This document shows positions 1 to 12,500 of a DNA stretch of 17,600 nucleotides, in pieces; position 1 is the stretch's first letter; every line of letters begins with the position of its first letter. The notes beneath the pieces are model-generated. The model worked only from the letters and a program-made list of their open reading frames with translations. It was not told the DNA's origin and did no database searches. The position numbers were made by a program, and so were the translations under genes. The DNA comes from Ichthyophonus hoferi (taxonomy: Eukaryota; Opisthokonta; Ichthyosporea; Ichthyophonida; Ichthyophonidae), in the NCBI GenBank assembly GCA_002751075.1, contig NAOQ01000549.1, forward strand, positions 20,632 through 38,231, read 5' to 3'.

Positions 1-43
1 AATAGTAATAGTAATAGTAATGGTAATGGTAATAGTAGTAGTA

Positions 44-85
<42 letters not shown>

Positions 86-106
86 GTAATAGTAATAATA
101 ACAATA
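1..106. repeat. (AAT/AGT)n trinucleotide microsatellite
   Basis: The tract is mostly AAT units with AGT, GGT and AAC variants. It starts at the window edge, so its full length is unknown. Confidence 0.9.
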
Positions 107-427
107 CGTTCACTTATCGAGATGTCATCAAAGAGTGGCAGTTGCACAGCAAATTGTTTATACTAACCAATTGTATTAAATAAATATAGTTAACAAGCGA
201 ACCAAACGTTTGGATGTTTTATACATAACCAATAGAATACATAGTTTTAAGTTATTAGGAAATGCTATGCATAGATGTGAGGGCTCACTTGATGCGTAAA
301 TATCACACCACTCTCCCGATAAACTTATTTAGCGAGCCTGTAGATTTTGCATTTTAATAGATTGTCTGTGTATATTTTAATGAAAGTTTGAAGCCGTGCC
401 TGTCTTTGAGCTGCTAGTTGAATAAAT
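1..427. other. 5' flank of the GT62 gene
   Basis: After the trinucleotide tract (to about 106), about 320 bp of non-repetitive AT-rich DNA precede the start codon. CCAAT appears as AACCAAT near 170 and 228. I see no convincing TATA box or other core promoter motif. Confidence 0.4.
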
Positions 428-505
428 ATGAAGTCGTTTGATGTGGTCTTGAGTTGCCTCATCGGTACACTTGCGTGTTTTAGCATTTTCTTCAAAGAGG
501 AGAGG
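428..505 (+). CDS. GT62 gene exon 1: start codon and signal anchor
   Basis: Twenty-six codons begin at an ATG preceded by AATAAAT. They give a short charged N-terminus (MKSFD), a hydrophobic run of about 17 residues (VVLSCLIGTLACFSIFF) and then KEER, the layout of a type II Golgi anchor. The donor GTGGGT at 506 leaves phase 0, which matches exon 2. A second donor, GTAGGA at 510, would leave phase 1 and break the frame into exon 2. The exon is inferred from membrane topology and phase, not from conserved residues. Confidence 0.65.
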
Positions 506-3500
506 GTGGGTAGGACATGGGTGTGTGGATGAGGCAGGTTAGGCTAGTACTTAGTTATGCATTTTTGCAACAATTCATTTGAAATAGGATTGTTTATTTG
601 TAATAATACATAATAACATTTAATAGCTTTGCTACCTTTTCCCTCTCTATTTTCTGCTACCATAAAGATTAGATATCACCTAAAAGATCTATAATACCAT
701 ATTTTATTATATTAACGCATATTTCCTACCTATTTTAACTGTATAGTGACAAGTATACATATATAAACATACCCAGGGCCCAAGAACATGCCCACATCGT
801 TGGATGCACAGCTATTCATTATAAAATACATACACACATACATACATATATACGTGCACCCACTCGCACATACATCACTGTAGACAATTATTACTGTTTT
901 AAACCAAAGACTAACAATAATGAGTAATCTAGCTGATAAACATGACTTGAGATACAAAGAGAATAAATGTAGATGTATTGTGTATTGATATTAAATCTTT
1001 TGATTGATTAGTTTCTATAATGATATTTTGAATATCATATTATCAACAGAGTCTTTGTTATCTGTATTAAAAATATTGTATTATTGTCTACATTCTATTA
1101 GATTACACTTCTATTCTTGCTTTCACTTATGCTTACATATATATTTAACTTTTATTGGCTTATATACCTCTTTACCTATCTTATTTTTATATTATTATTA
1201 TTATTGTTATTATTATTATTGTCGTAATATTCCCTAATAAGCATTATACTAAAGCATATATATTTATATATTTACTCTTCTAGTTATTACTATAGGGAAA
1301 GTTAGGGAAAGAAATATGGTTATCACGTGATCTGACCTCTCATATACTCGTTTTAAATTTTAACTGAAATACATTAGTTTCTACTTTAGAAAGTAGCGCA
1401 ATATGCACTCGTCCTTACGTATGGAATACCAAGGATACCATTATTGGTCATATTAAATAATCTGGTATTATTAATATAGCCTGGTATTTTTAATTAAACA
1501 TGCATCTGTCCCTGTGTATGGAAGGACATAATGATAATGATTTTACTATCACCGTTAGAATGCTTGTATATTAGGCAGTACATATGTATATATTGTATAC
1601 GTAGTTGGGTATATTATTTACTATGTACTCCAAATTTATTTATGAAATGGCCATTGTCTATCTTCTTTATTTCTCACTGTACTATTCCTATTATGCACAA
1701 AAAAAATATATATAAATGCCTATTGACATAATCAAACAAATATAAACACATCCACATGTACGTATTTGCATGCATGCATACAGTTATTCTGGAGCTTAAA
1801 CGTGGATCAATATAACCATGAAGTCGAAAGGCTGCAGAAGGAAGTGGATATCTATTCCTCAGAAAGAGAATATCTCGTTACTAAATTGACAGAGATCAAG
1901 CAGGCTAATGAGAATGATATAGATAGGGCAAGAGAGGCCAGTAGAAGACTGGAGATAAAGTTAAATAAGGTAGGAGTAGAGATGGGTGAGAGTAAAGTAG
2001 AGATTACTATGGTTTGTTCACCTGAATGCTTATGTTATATGAGGTTGTATTGTGGTGTGGTATGGTGTGTTGTGCTGTATTTTATTGTATCATATTGCAT
2101 TGTGATGTATTATATTGCATTGGATTGTATTATATTATACTATCTTACACTGTAATACATTAATTATATATATACATGTCCATACATTCATAACAGTACA
2201 AATAAATATGCACAGATATTTGAGAATATAAGTATAAGTGCCTACGATATCCAGAAACAGATAAATAATAATTAAGATAGGAGAAGCTGACTCAGAGTTT
2301 TTGGCTTAATAATCGACAGTTATTGGTGTTAGAAAGCTGGTGTCAAGTGAACCCATGAGGAGACGGAGTGAAATTATTTTAAAATAAAATTTTAATGTAT
2401 GTATGTCCAGTACCATTTCAGAATGCTTGCAGAAGCAGAACATAGAAAACACATACAACTGTTTGCATACTTATATAACAATGGATATGTTTTTACATAC
2501 GTACATACATACCTACATATTTGTATGATTGAGTTGGAATTTATCGGAGTATGCATATCTCGATATATTTGAAATATAAATAATACATATAAAATATAAT
2601 GTGTGCAAAAAGAACAGCATATGTGCTACATAATAAGACATGTAAATCAATATACATGTTAGCTATATATATATAAGAAACATAGGTAGACATATGATTA
2701 AATGATATATGGTTTGGGGATTTACAGACAGAGATGGCAATCAAGAGTCATGATATTGGTTTAATCAATGAGCCCCATTCGGACGAAGTTATCATAGAAA
2801 CTGAGGTGATTGGATACCTTACTTTCAAAACTTTCAAAATATGTTTATATTAGGAGAATGTGATGTTGGGTTTATGATTGATTGACATCCTTTTATACTT
2901 ATAACTAATACATATACTTTTTTTAATGATAACTAATATATATAGGCTTGCATCATGAGGTATAGCAGATATATGTGCCCTGTCTACCATGATTTGCACT
3001 ATTGTACCCACGTGTATGTGCATAATAATAATAACAGTAACAATAATAATCATAGTAGTAGTAATAATAATAACAATAATAGTAATCATAATAACAACAA
3101 TTATCATAATAATAATAATAATAGGAATACCAAGATTAATAGCAGCAAATATCTATATTTTTATTTATCTTATTAAAGCCAAAGAAACGGTATATTTAAC
3201 TTCTATTGAAAATGTCTTACCCTATAACATACCCCGTACCACGTACAGCCTAGAATCAGTCGTCGGAGATCACGCATTAAAACTTTAAGTATTATGACGT
3301 TGTTGAGGGATGCGACGTCATTTGGCCCTAATAGGAATATATCTGATTGGCTAAATACTTTATCAAGCATTGATTATCCAAAGGGTATTGTTATTATTAT
3401 TATTGTTATTGGTACTGTGATGATTATTATTATTTCTATTAATATTATAATATTATTGTTATTTTCACTATTATTATTATTATTATTCGTTCTATTACCA

Positions 3501-6500
3501 TTTCTATTCTTGTAGTTAGAGCGTGAAAGAGGGAAGTATGTAATACTAATATGTTCGATTGATGGAATAAGATGCTTTTATGTAAAATGTTGTATTATAT
3601 TATAGTGTATTGTGCCTTGTTAATATCTTTTACATTGTGCTATGTTATGTTATGGCATGTTGTATTATATTATGTTTGATTATATTATATTATATTATGC
3701 CTTATAGTGTGTTATGTTTTATCATATTGTATTGCTTTATACTATAGTCTATTATATTATACTTTCTTATAATATTCTATAGTGTGTTACGCCATATTGT
3801 ATATTTTTTTGATTATATTGTTATATAATTTATTGTGTTCTGTTTTATTTTATTTTATTTAATTATTCTATACGATATTATAAAGGGCACATATGCTTTT
3901 TTTTAGACAAGTACGTATATGCGAAGATTTATTTACGTCTACACACACGACACTCATTACACACATTATAAACATTACACCCATTATATTACATACATGT
4001 ATTTATTATTCCCTATTTATACGAATTAACATGTTCAAGTTAATACACAACTTTTGTTTTTCTCCTCCGTACCCCTTCTCCTTCCTAAAAGGATAGATGA
4101 TATAGCACCAATGATCATAAGATATATGTGAAGAGTAGCTAAGTGATTGAATATTGTGCTACGTTGTATTATATTATGTTATATTATATTTGACAATTAT
4201 ATTATATTACATTGTAAGAGATAGAGATAGAAATAGATGTTAATAACACTCATTGGTGGATTTGGATAATACTATAATATAATAATATATAACATTTCCT
4301 TTATTAATCTAACCTATTTCGTTAAGTTTATACCTGTTGATTTGTTGACGTATATGTAATAATCTAGGTATATTTGCTCTCATATTTTACCCCTTTCCGC
4401 TAATAAACATTTCCATTTCTAACCTTGGTTTGTTTGTTTATTCTTTCTCTCTATCTCCATCTCTATATCTATCTATCTATCTCTATATCTATATCTTTGT
4501 CTTTATCTGTCTCACTTTCTCCCCTTATCTTTTTCCTTTCTTTCTTTTCCTCTCCTGGCTTATTATATACTCTACCTTCTATCTCCCTCAGACAAGATGC
4601 ATATCAACATCTTAGTGTACTATGACTTCACACTCTACTACGCCCTGGTAGACGAGTTAAAACACATGAACATGGGGTAAGATACCTCTATCTGTGCTCT
4701 TACATATATGTATATATATGCACACACATATGATATGTAATTTATTCAATGTACAACCATATATGCATTAGCATCACTGTCAAAATGCCCACTCACTCAA
4801 GTACATTAAATATAGATTAATCATTTTAATTTTGAAGTTACTTTATTATATTTTAATCAATTCAAATTATTGGACCGGGCCTATTATGATACTTTGACTA
4901 CTGCATTGACTGGCGATCTTTTTCAAAAGAATACATTTCCTTTATGTCTACGTGTATTTATTATGCATACGTATTTTTGTATTTATATATCTTTATATAT
5001 ATACGTTTATGTTTCTCGAAATTATGTTATGTGCGATTGAAAATAATAATAGACAAGACTGATCTAAAAGATACGAAAGACATGGCTCACTTCCTTGATA
5101 ATCATGATTAACCATATATAATAGTGTGTGACTGGATGGGGGTTTATGCACACCACGTATAAAATGACTGATTTGCATCCTATCAATTAGCTTGAAATAG
5201 GTCTGCCTTGTAATATTAAACATACTTGTATTTGATTGGGTTATACTAATACAATCCCGTTTTTTGAAGAAAAATAGAATGATAATTAGCTATTTAGGCC
5301 AATCACCATGTCAAAGTAAAGCGATGAAGTTTAACCAATAGGAACTTTAAATTAAAAATAACTCACAAGAGAGACTCTATTGGTTCAACAGAAATGGGAA
5401 AAACAGATAGTAGTACCGTGTCCACATACAAAAATAGGCCAGCCAATACAGTATTTTATTTAAGATTAACTTGAGCTAGAATTCCAATCATTATAATATA
5501 CTATACTATACTATATTTTATTATACCATCTTACCTTATATTACATTACATTATACTATACTATTATACATAAATTGTATCATGCATACATTACAAGTAA
5601 GTCTATATGAATAGTGGAATGCCTACTATGACATTCTGAGGCTACAACTGCGAAACTTACCAAATAAGACGTAGTGAAATTCATTTATGTTGTGTTTATA
5701 TATATAGGTATTTGATCGATACCGTGTGGGTGTATATATTTCAGGGCCATTATAATCAGTACTATTTAGTACGATTAATTATTAATTATGTCTATACCAA
5801 GTTATGTTTAATATCTATTTTGTTTGGATCAGGCTAGCCAATCCAGTAGATTATTGAAAATTAACTTGGACCAGAACTCTAATCATCTTTTCTAATGCAT
5901 TTGCTGGAAATCAATTGTACATTAATAATTAGACCGTTCTTTACTCGATCTGATAGGTTTTTAGATACACCGGGTTTACCCTCATCATTATTATATTGTA
6001 CAATACTACATTATATTAGATTATATTATAATATATTATATGGTTTTTTTTCTTTTTCTTTTTTCAATTTGGTGGAATTATATTATATTATATTATGTTA
6101 TACTATACTATACTATATTACATTACATTATATTATATTATACGATATTGTATATATATGTTTATTTATTTTGAGCTCGATCACATCTAATATGATTATA
6201 TCTTAGGTTTCTTGTATATTTTCATTTGTAGAATTAAATCTATTAACTGCTAACCAATCACTAATATTTATTTTTATTATTAGTTTTAGAAAGTGGTTAG
6301 TTGATAATTAGGCTGTAGAACGTTAAAATGACGTGTGGTAATTACCATTACCAATCACATATATTGGTTTAATTATGTTAATTCCCTTCCATTTGTTTCG
6401 TTTTGGATAGTTTTAGAAGCTGCTATACTTAATATTTTAATATTGTATTACGATGTATATCTAGGCTAACCTACCAATCGTATTGTAGGTTTAATATCTC

Positions 6501-9500
6501 CGTCTACCGAACAGAGATTGATGAGTGGCGTAGGCAAATCAATGTGGATAATGCGGTAATTAAATGGCGATATATATCATAATAATAGTAGTAATTGTAT
6601 TGATAGTAATAATAGTAATGGTAGGAAAAACTGTAATAACGATAATAATAGTTTTAATGATTTTAATAATAAGACTAATAATAAGACTAATAATAATGAT
6701 GATAATAATAATCGTAATAATAATAATAACAATAATAATAACAATAATAATACTAATAATAATACTAATCATACTATACTACTAATAATAATACTAATAA
6801 TAATACTAATAATAATACTAATAATAATACTAATTGTAATTATAATTATAATAACCAGGAAAATTCTATCAACCAGTGAAATGGCATGCATTAGTATAGA
6901 CCCTTTGTGCTTTTACATTGTAACTGCAGATTTTCCCTTCTTTGGGCTATGAGGATGCTTTAGGATATTTTATTATTAAGGAGGATGATCATTAAGGTGT
7001 GATGATTATGGCAATATGTAATATTTTATAGTTATTTAAGCTATATGAGTTGATTTTACCCAATTAAATGGTGGTTTTGAAATACGATTAAAAATGCATG
7101 CGTGCAATTACATGTCATCGTATTTCATTACATGGTACATTATAATATTATATCTTATTGCTTTAGGGCATAATATAATATAAAACCACCTACCATAATA
7201 TTAGCATAGAATAATATTATGAAATATGGCATGTTGCTGTTGTTATATAATATTCCATAGCCTAATAATATAATGTATCATAGCAGATCTTAAGGTGATA
7301 TTATATGGCATGTTATAAAAACATATGACTTATAGCTTAACCTAATAAAACATACCTTGGCATAGCATACTATAACATACCATAACACAATATACAACAA
7401 CATAATACGTATAACATATTATATCATACCATAACACAATATACAACAACATAATACGTTTAACATATTATATCATACCATAACACATAAGACAGCATGA
7501 TACAATATAAAAGAGCAAGCATGTCATTTCATAACATATCATACCATATCAGACCATAACACAATATAAGACATCATGATACAGCATACCATACATTAGT
7601 ATATCACCAATTATACCACACGATCAGTAACTGTTAACTAATCGTTTATAACCGAATAATCTCGTATAGGATCCTAGATTTAATAGAAAATGACACAGAA
7701 TAATGTGTACTGTTACACACGTATATCTCTTATTTAAAATTAATGCTGTTGTATATATATGTGAATTAATAGTATATACTTATGACTAATGCTGTTGGGT
7801 ATATGTATATGCAGAGGCCATATGAGAGGGAAATGGAACAGAGCAAACTCCTGGCTGTCTATCGCAATAGAATGATAACGAAGTATTTGAAGCATGAAGA
7901 CTATGTACTTTGGGTGGATTGTATGTATAATACTAACCTATATACTATATTATATGGTTGTGTTGTATGCATAATACTACCTTATATACTATATTATATG
8001 GTTGCACTGCATGTATAATACTAACCTATATACTATGCTATACGGTTATAGCATATTGTTTATTATTATGTTATGGATTTACCACTTGTTCTATATGGAT
8101 ATCTACTAAAGAACGTATATCTAGGCAAATAAAGTGCAGTAAACAGTGCATTTCTCAATTGTTTACAGTAACAAGCCAGCCATAAATATATAAAAACTAT
8201 AAACCAATTGTTGACGCATGTTAAACTGCAGCTGGAATTACAAGTGTTCCATTGAATCTTCTTAGGACATGGGTGGAGTTTGATCTGGACATTATTGCGT
8301 AAATATTTTACCCGCCTTCTCTTTCTCATCTTCCTAATTATTTTTATTATACCTTTTGTATTAAAAAAATAACTTTATAAAACAAATTATTTGATTGGAT
8401 TATATTTAAAGTGAATGTTTTGTTTTATTGTAGCCAATGACATTTTTAAAAGTGAAAGTTGTGATTTGATATTTTGTATCTCTAATATTTTTTGAAATTA
8501 TTTGATTTAAAGTGTAAACTTGATGCATTTAGATTCCTATTATTATGGTGGTACGGGATATGCTATTGGCTCTGTGCATCTGTCGAACCTATTTTAAATT
8601 GACTTTTCTTTGTGGCTTATATTTTCATACAATATATAATATAGTATAATATGTATAACTGTGTGTAGTATTCTATTTATAGATTGATAATAAGAGATAC
8701 AGAATTGCTATATATGGTCATTAACAATATAATGATCATTGGATATATAATAAAGAGAAAGCAAGAAAGAGAGATACAGGCAAATAAACATGTAAATGTT
8801 ATATTGAACAATCAGTCATATATTATCAAAATCATTTGTATCATGAAATATATATATCTTATACAATAGCATATAAAATATATATGCGACACCTTACATT
8901 AGTAATTTTATAATAGAAATAATCAACCCACTGAAATGAGGTTATTTAACCTTTATAGTCTTATCATCTGATTGGTTCCTGAGTATACTAAATTTAGAGA
9001 CAAATCAAACGTTGAGATCGATTAGATAAATATATTACTCATTATAGCAATATATACTATATATTAGACCGTATTTATATATCTGTGTATATATGTTTCT
9101 GTAAGTATAATGGAAAACAATTGCGTACATGTTTGTATAATTAAGAAAAAGAAAGAATACAAGATTTGATATTGCTCTAATTAAAACTAACCTATACATT
9201 TGTTTATTAACTATATTCTATAAATTTTTGTAGGCCGATGCACCTGTCGACTGCCAAACCATTCGCAGAGTTACATAGGGTATGTATTCCTCTGTGTATA
9301 TCCTATTCTCTTATATTCTATTATATCCTATCCCATCCTATCAGATCCTATCCTATCCTATCCTATCTTATCCTATCCTATCCTATCCTATCATATCTTA
9401 TATTATCTTATCCTATTTCATCCTATCTTATCCTAGCCTAACCTAACCTAACCTATTCTATCTTCTTCTATCCTGTCTTATCCTATCTTATAGCCACATT

Positions 9501-12500
9501 TCTATCTTATGTTTGCCATTGACCTTTCATGTTATTACTCACTATTACCTTTTTCCCTCTCCGTAAACTTCATCCTTTATTTTTTTACTTTTGTTCTGAC
9601 CAAATATTTAAACATGGTTTTTTGTTCTTGTAATTAGGATATGTCTACATATAATACATATAATATCCAATCTCTGTCTCACATTTATACAATAGTACCA
9701 CCAATTGTCATCTTTCTCATTTATTTTCTCTATTTAATGTTGATATGTTTACATGTTTATAGTCCTACATACTCAGGATGAATTAGAGCCAGTTTGTCAC
9801 AAAAAAATGTTTAAGTTCAAATAATATTCCCCAAAGGACAAAAAAGGTCACATTTTTGCTTGTTTACTTGTTTGAAATTTAATAATTCACAATTATTACC
9901 ATAACAAATAATAATAAATAAGTATATAGGCAGTTTTACTTTGAGGTTGATTTCCAGTTTTATTTTAAAACAGTTGAATGGTTACCAATATAGTGACAGT
10001 CTATAAGTTGGTGTACCATGAGGGGTTGGGTCGATCGGGATCAGTAAACGACACATGTTTTAGTACGCTTCATATTAGGGATAAATTCTATTGTATATAT
10101 GTAATATCATATATTACATATGTTATATACGAGAAGAGACATGTAGATATATATTATAGCTTGCTTTTTCTTATCTGCACATTGAAATATTTTAATAAAT
10201 TATTTGTTGATTACTACTAATAACTGTAATTGTCTAAACATATGACTTTGCTTGAATTCAGAAGAATGTGTTAGCATATTTTTTCTCATATTTTTTACAT
10301 GTTTTATATATAAGATAGTACATTGATTCATTTATTGTTGGCATATCGCATGCATATATGCATATAGGCACAGGTTCTAAAAGCAAAGAATAGGGAAAAA
10401 TATGCCAATTCCCAAATCTGCGCCCTATATGGAGATAATATAGTTTTTATCTGCATACAATTGATGGTTTCCTTATATATTTGTTTATGTTTTTTTAAAA
10501 TATTTTAGTGCTGATGATGTTTAAACTGTTATTGTGAAATATATGACATTGATTATTAATTCCATTACAGTAAATGAATAAAATACAATGTAGATCGATA
10601 TAAGTATATATTGGTAAAGTGTAATAAGAATAATTCTCTCTACAGTTTGGTTATCCGACCTCGTGTCATAAGGATGTATCTAATAGGGATAAAAAGAAAG
10701 AGGAGTTGATCATATTAGATAAAGCAGGCAGCCTCTTCATTTTGGTAACCTACCCCTTCCCTCTGTGTTTGTCTGTATATCTTTCTTTCGTCTCAACAGT
10801 ATTATTTCCGATATATATATATATTCATAACACTGTAATAACAGGTATATATTATTGTGCCATATTTGCATTATATAAGAATCTGTGATAGTTTTAGTGA
10901 CTTGCCCACAGGCTTTGGGATCTCCAATTGAATATCGCATAGTAGTTAATTTTACTGTTCCAGCGGTAGTATAGCCACTTGATCTGACCTATCCTTAAGG
11001 CTCAGTTGTTGTGGTGGAGGTTCTATAGAATGCGCGTATACCCACTCTCTAGATAACTGGCTGTAGTAATTATACTTCTGTTCTTATTCAGAGGGAATTA
11101 AGGCTTTGATTCGCTTAGATGCTAATGTGGAAATTGTACATTGGGTACCAACGATGCACTAGGCGCTACCATTTAATATATATACCCATGTTTATATAAA
11201 TAAACACTATTACATTGGTGTATATAGTGGCATAAGTACATACAATGATAGAAATCAGCTTAGGCAACCATCTCTGTCTCATTGGTTTTCTATCACTCTT
11301 ATTCCATGGATACTGGTTAACATTATTATTATGGCACCCCCTACTGTGCCCATACCATCACTTATTATTATTATTATTATTTATGTATGTATTCTATTAT
11401 TGTAACCGAATCGTTTCTGTTTTTCATTTTAACTATATATTTTCAACCTTTTGATTAAGGAAAATCGGAATTAATTAGTCATTAAATATCAATCATGATA
11501 GCCAACTTAAATAATTAACCAACTGATTGTGACTGGTTATGAATGGAATCCGAATTTAGCATTTATGGTCTAGAATAAAAACAAAAACCCAATTAAAAGT
11601 TGTGAATAGCACCATCGAAATATATGTATTGCACAAGTTTCTGGCCCCATGATTTTTTTTATCCCATGAGACAATGAGATGGAAATTATAATTAATTGCC
11701 GAATATAATATATCTATTTGCTTGCATTTAAATTAATATATATATGTTATGTGTACTCCCATGTATTTTTTTATTGATGCTAACAAAGAGGGACACCTTA
11801 CTTATTTCCAACCTTAATTAAACTATGTATGGGCCATTAGCCAGCCAGTAGAGTTCATATATTAAAATATAATTTCATCTCGCACCCATCAGGTCAAGTC
11901 TGAAGTTCACCGCAGTGGCATCAACTTTCCTATCTTCCCAGTTGTTGGATCGATGTGGGAATGGGTAGGCATGATATTTGTTTGATTTGATTTGTGTCTT
12001 TTTTGAGTGGGCCTGTGGTTAAAGTTATTATGAGCATTATGATTATATGGGAATGGAATGGAATATGTATGTATATATGTATATGTGTAGATCATACCAT
12101 ATAAGATTATAATCCTCATATAGGTTTGTATGTGAAAGAGTACAAGGAATGGGAGTGCACTGCGGACATATATACATCAAATATGACAAAGTTCTAAACC
12201 ATATAATACAAGATAATAATTACACATCATTGCTTTATTTAAAACCAACATATGGTGTGGTGGCGTGGCGTGGCATACGTTATACATTTATCACAGTCAG
12301 ATATATAGATATTTATACCCAGTGTCATGCATTTAAATTTAATCGGTTTATTGTTCAAGCTATTTTATAAGGTGGGGTGGGCATGAATGAATGTGGATCA
12401 TAAGGATGGGTTTTTGCGTTTTGCTTGGAATTGTTCAAAACAATAAACTAACATGTTAAGTTACTAATAACATGTACTTGTATTAAGCTTGCATATCATA

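Larger units (their letters stand above)
4677..6488 (+). other. Intron 5 of the GT62 gene (longest)
   Basis: About 1.8 kb containing two copies of a diverged 56-bp repeat, pentamer arrays at 5499-5575 and 5985-6155, and several CCAAT/ATTGG motifs. No exon can be supported. Confidence 0.6.

Noticed and set aside
2955-3288. Long open frames of Asn/Ser or Ile/Val at 2955-3288
   Set aside because: They are translations of the (AAT)n microsatellite and carry no protein-like sequence. The same holds for 6560-6785.
3520-3535. A 16-nt microexon (ERERG) between GT62 exons 4 and 5 with acceptor GTTAG and donor GTATGT
   Set aside because: Including it puts exon 5 in a frame with an early stop. Exon 4 joins exon 5 in phase without it and matches the family.
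9437-9455. Telomere-like (CCTAA)n block
   Set aside because: It is a 19-bp variant within a (TATCC)n array inside an intron, not a telomeric tract.
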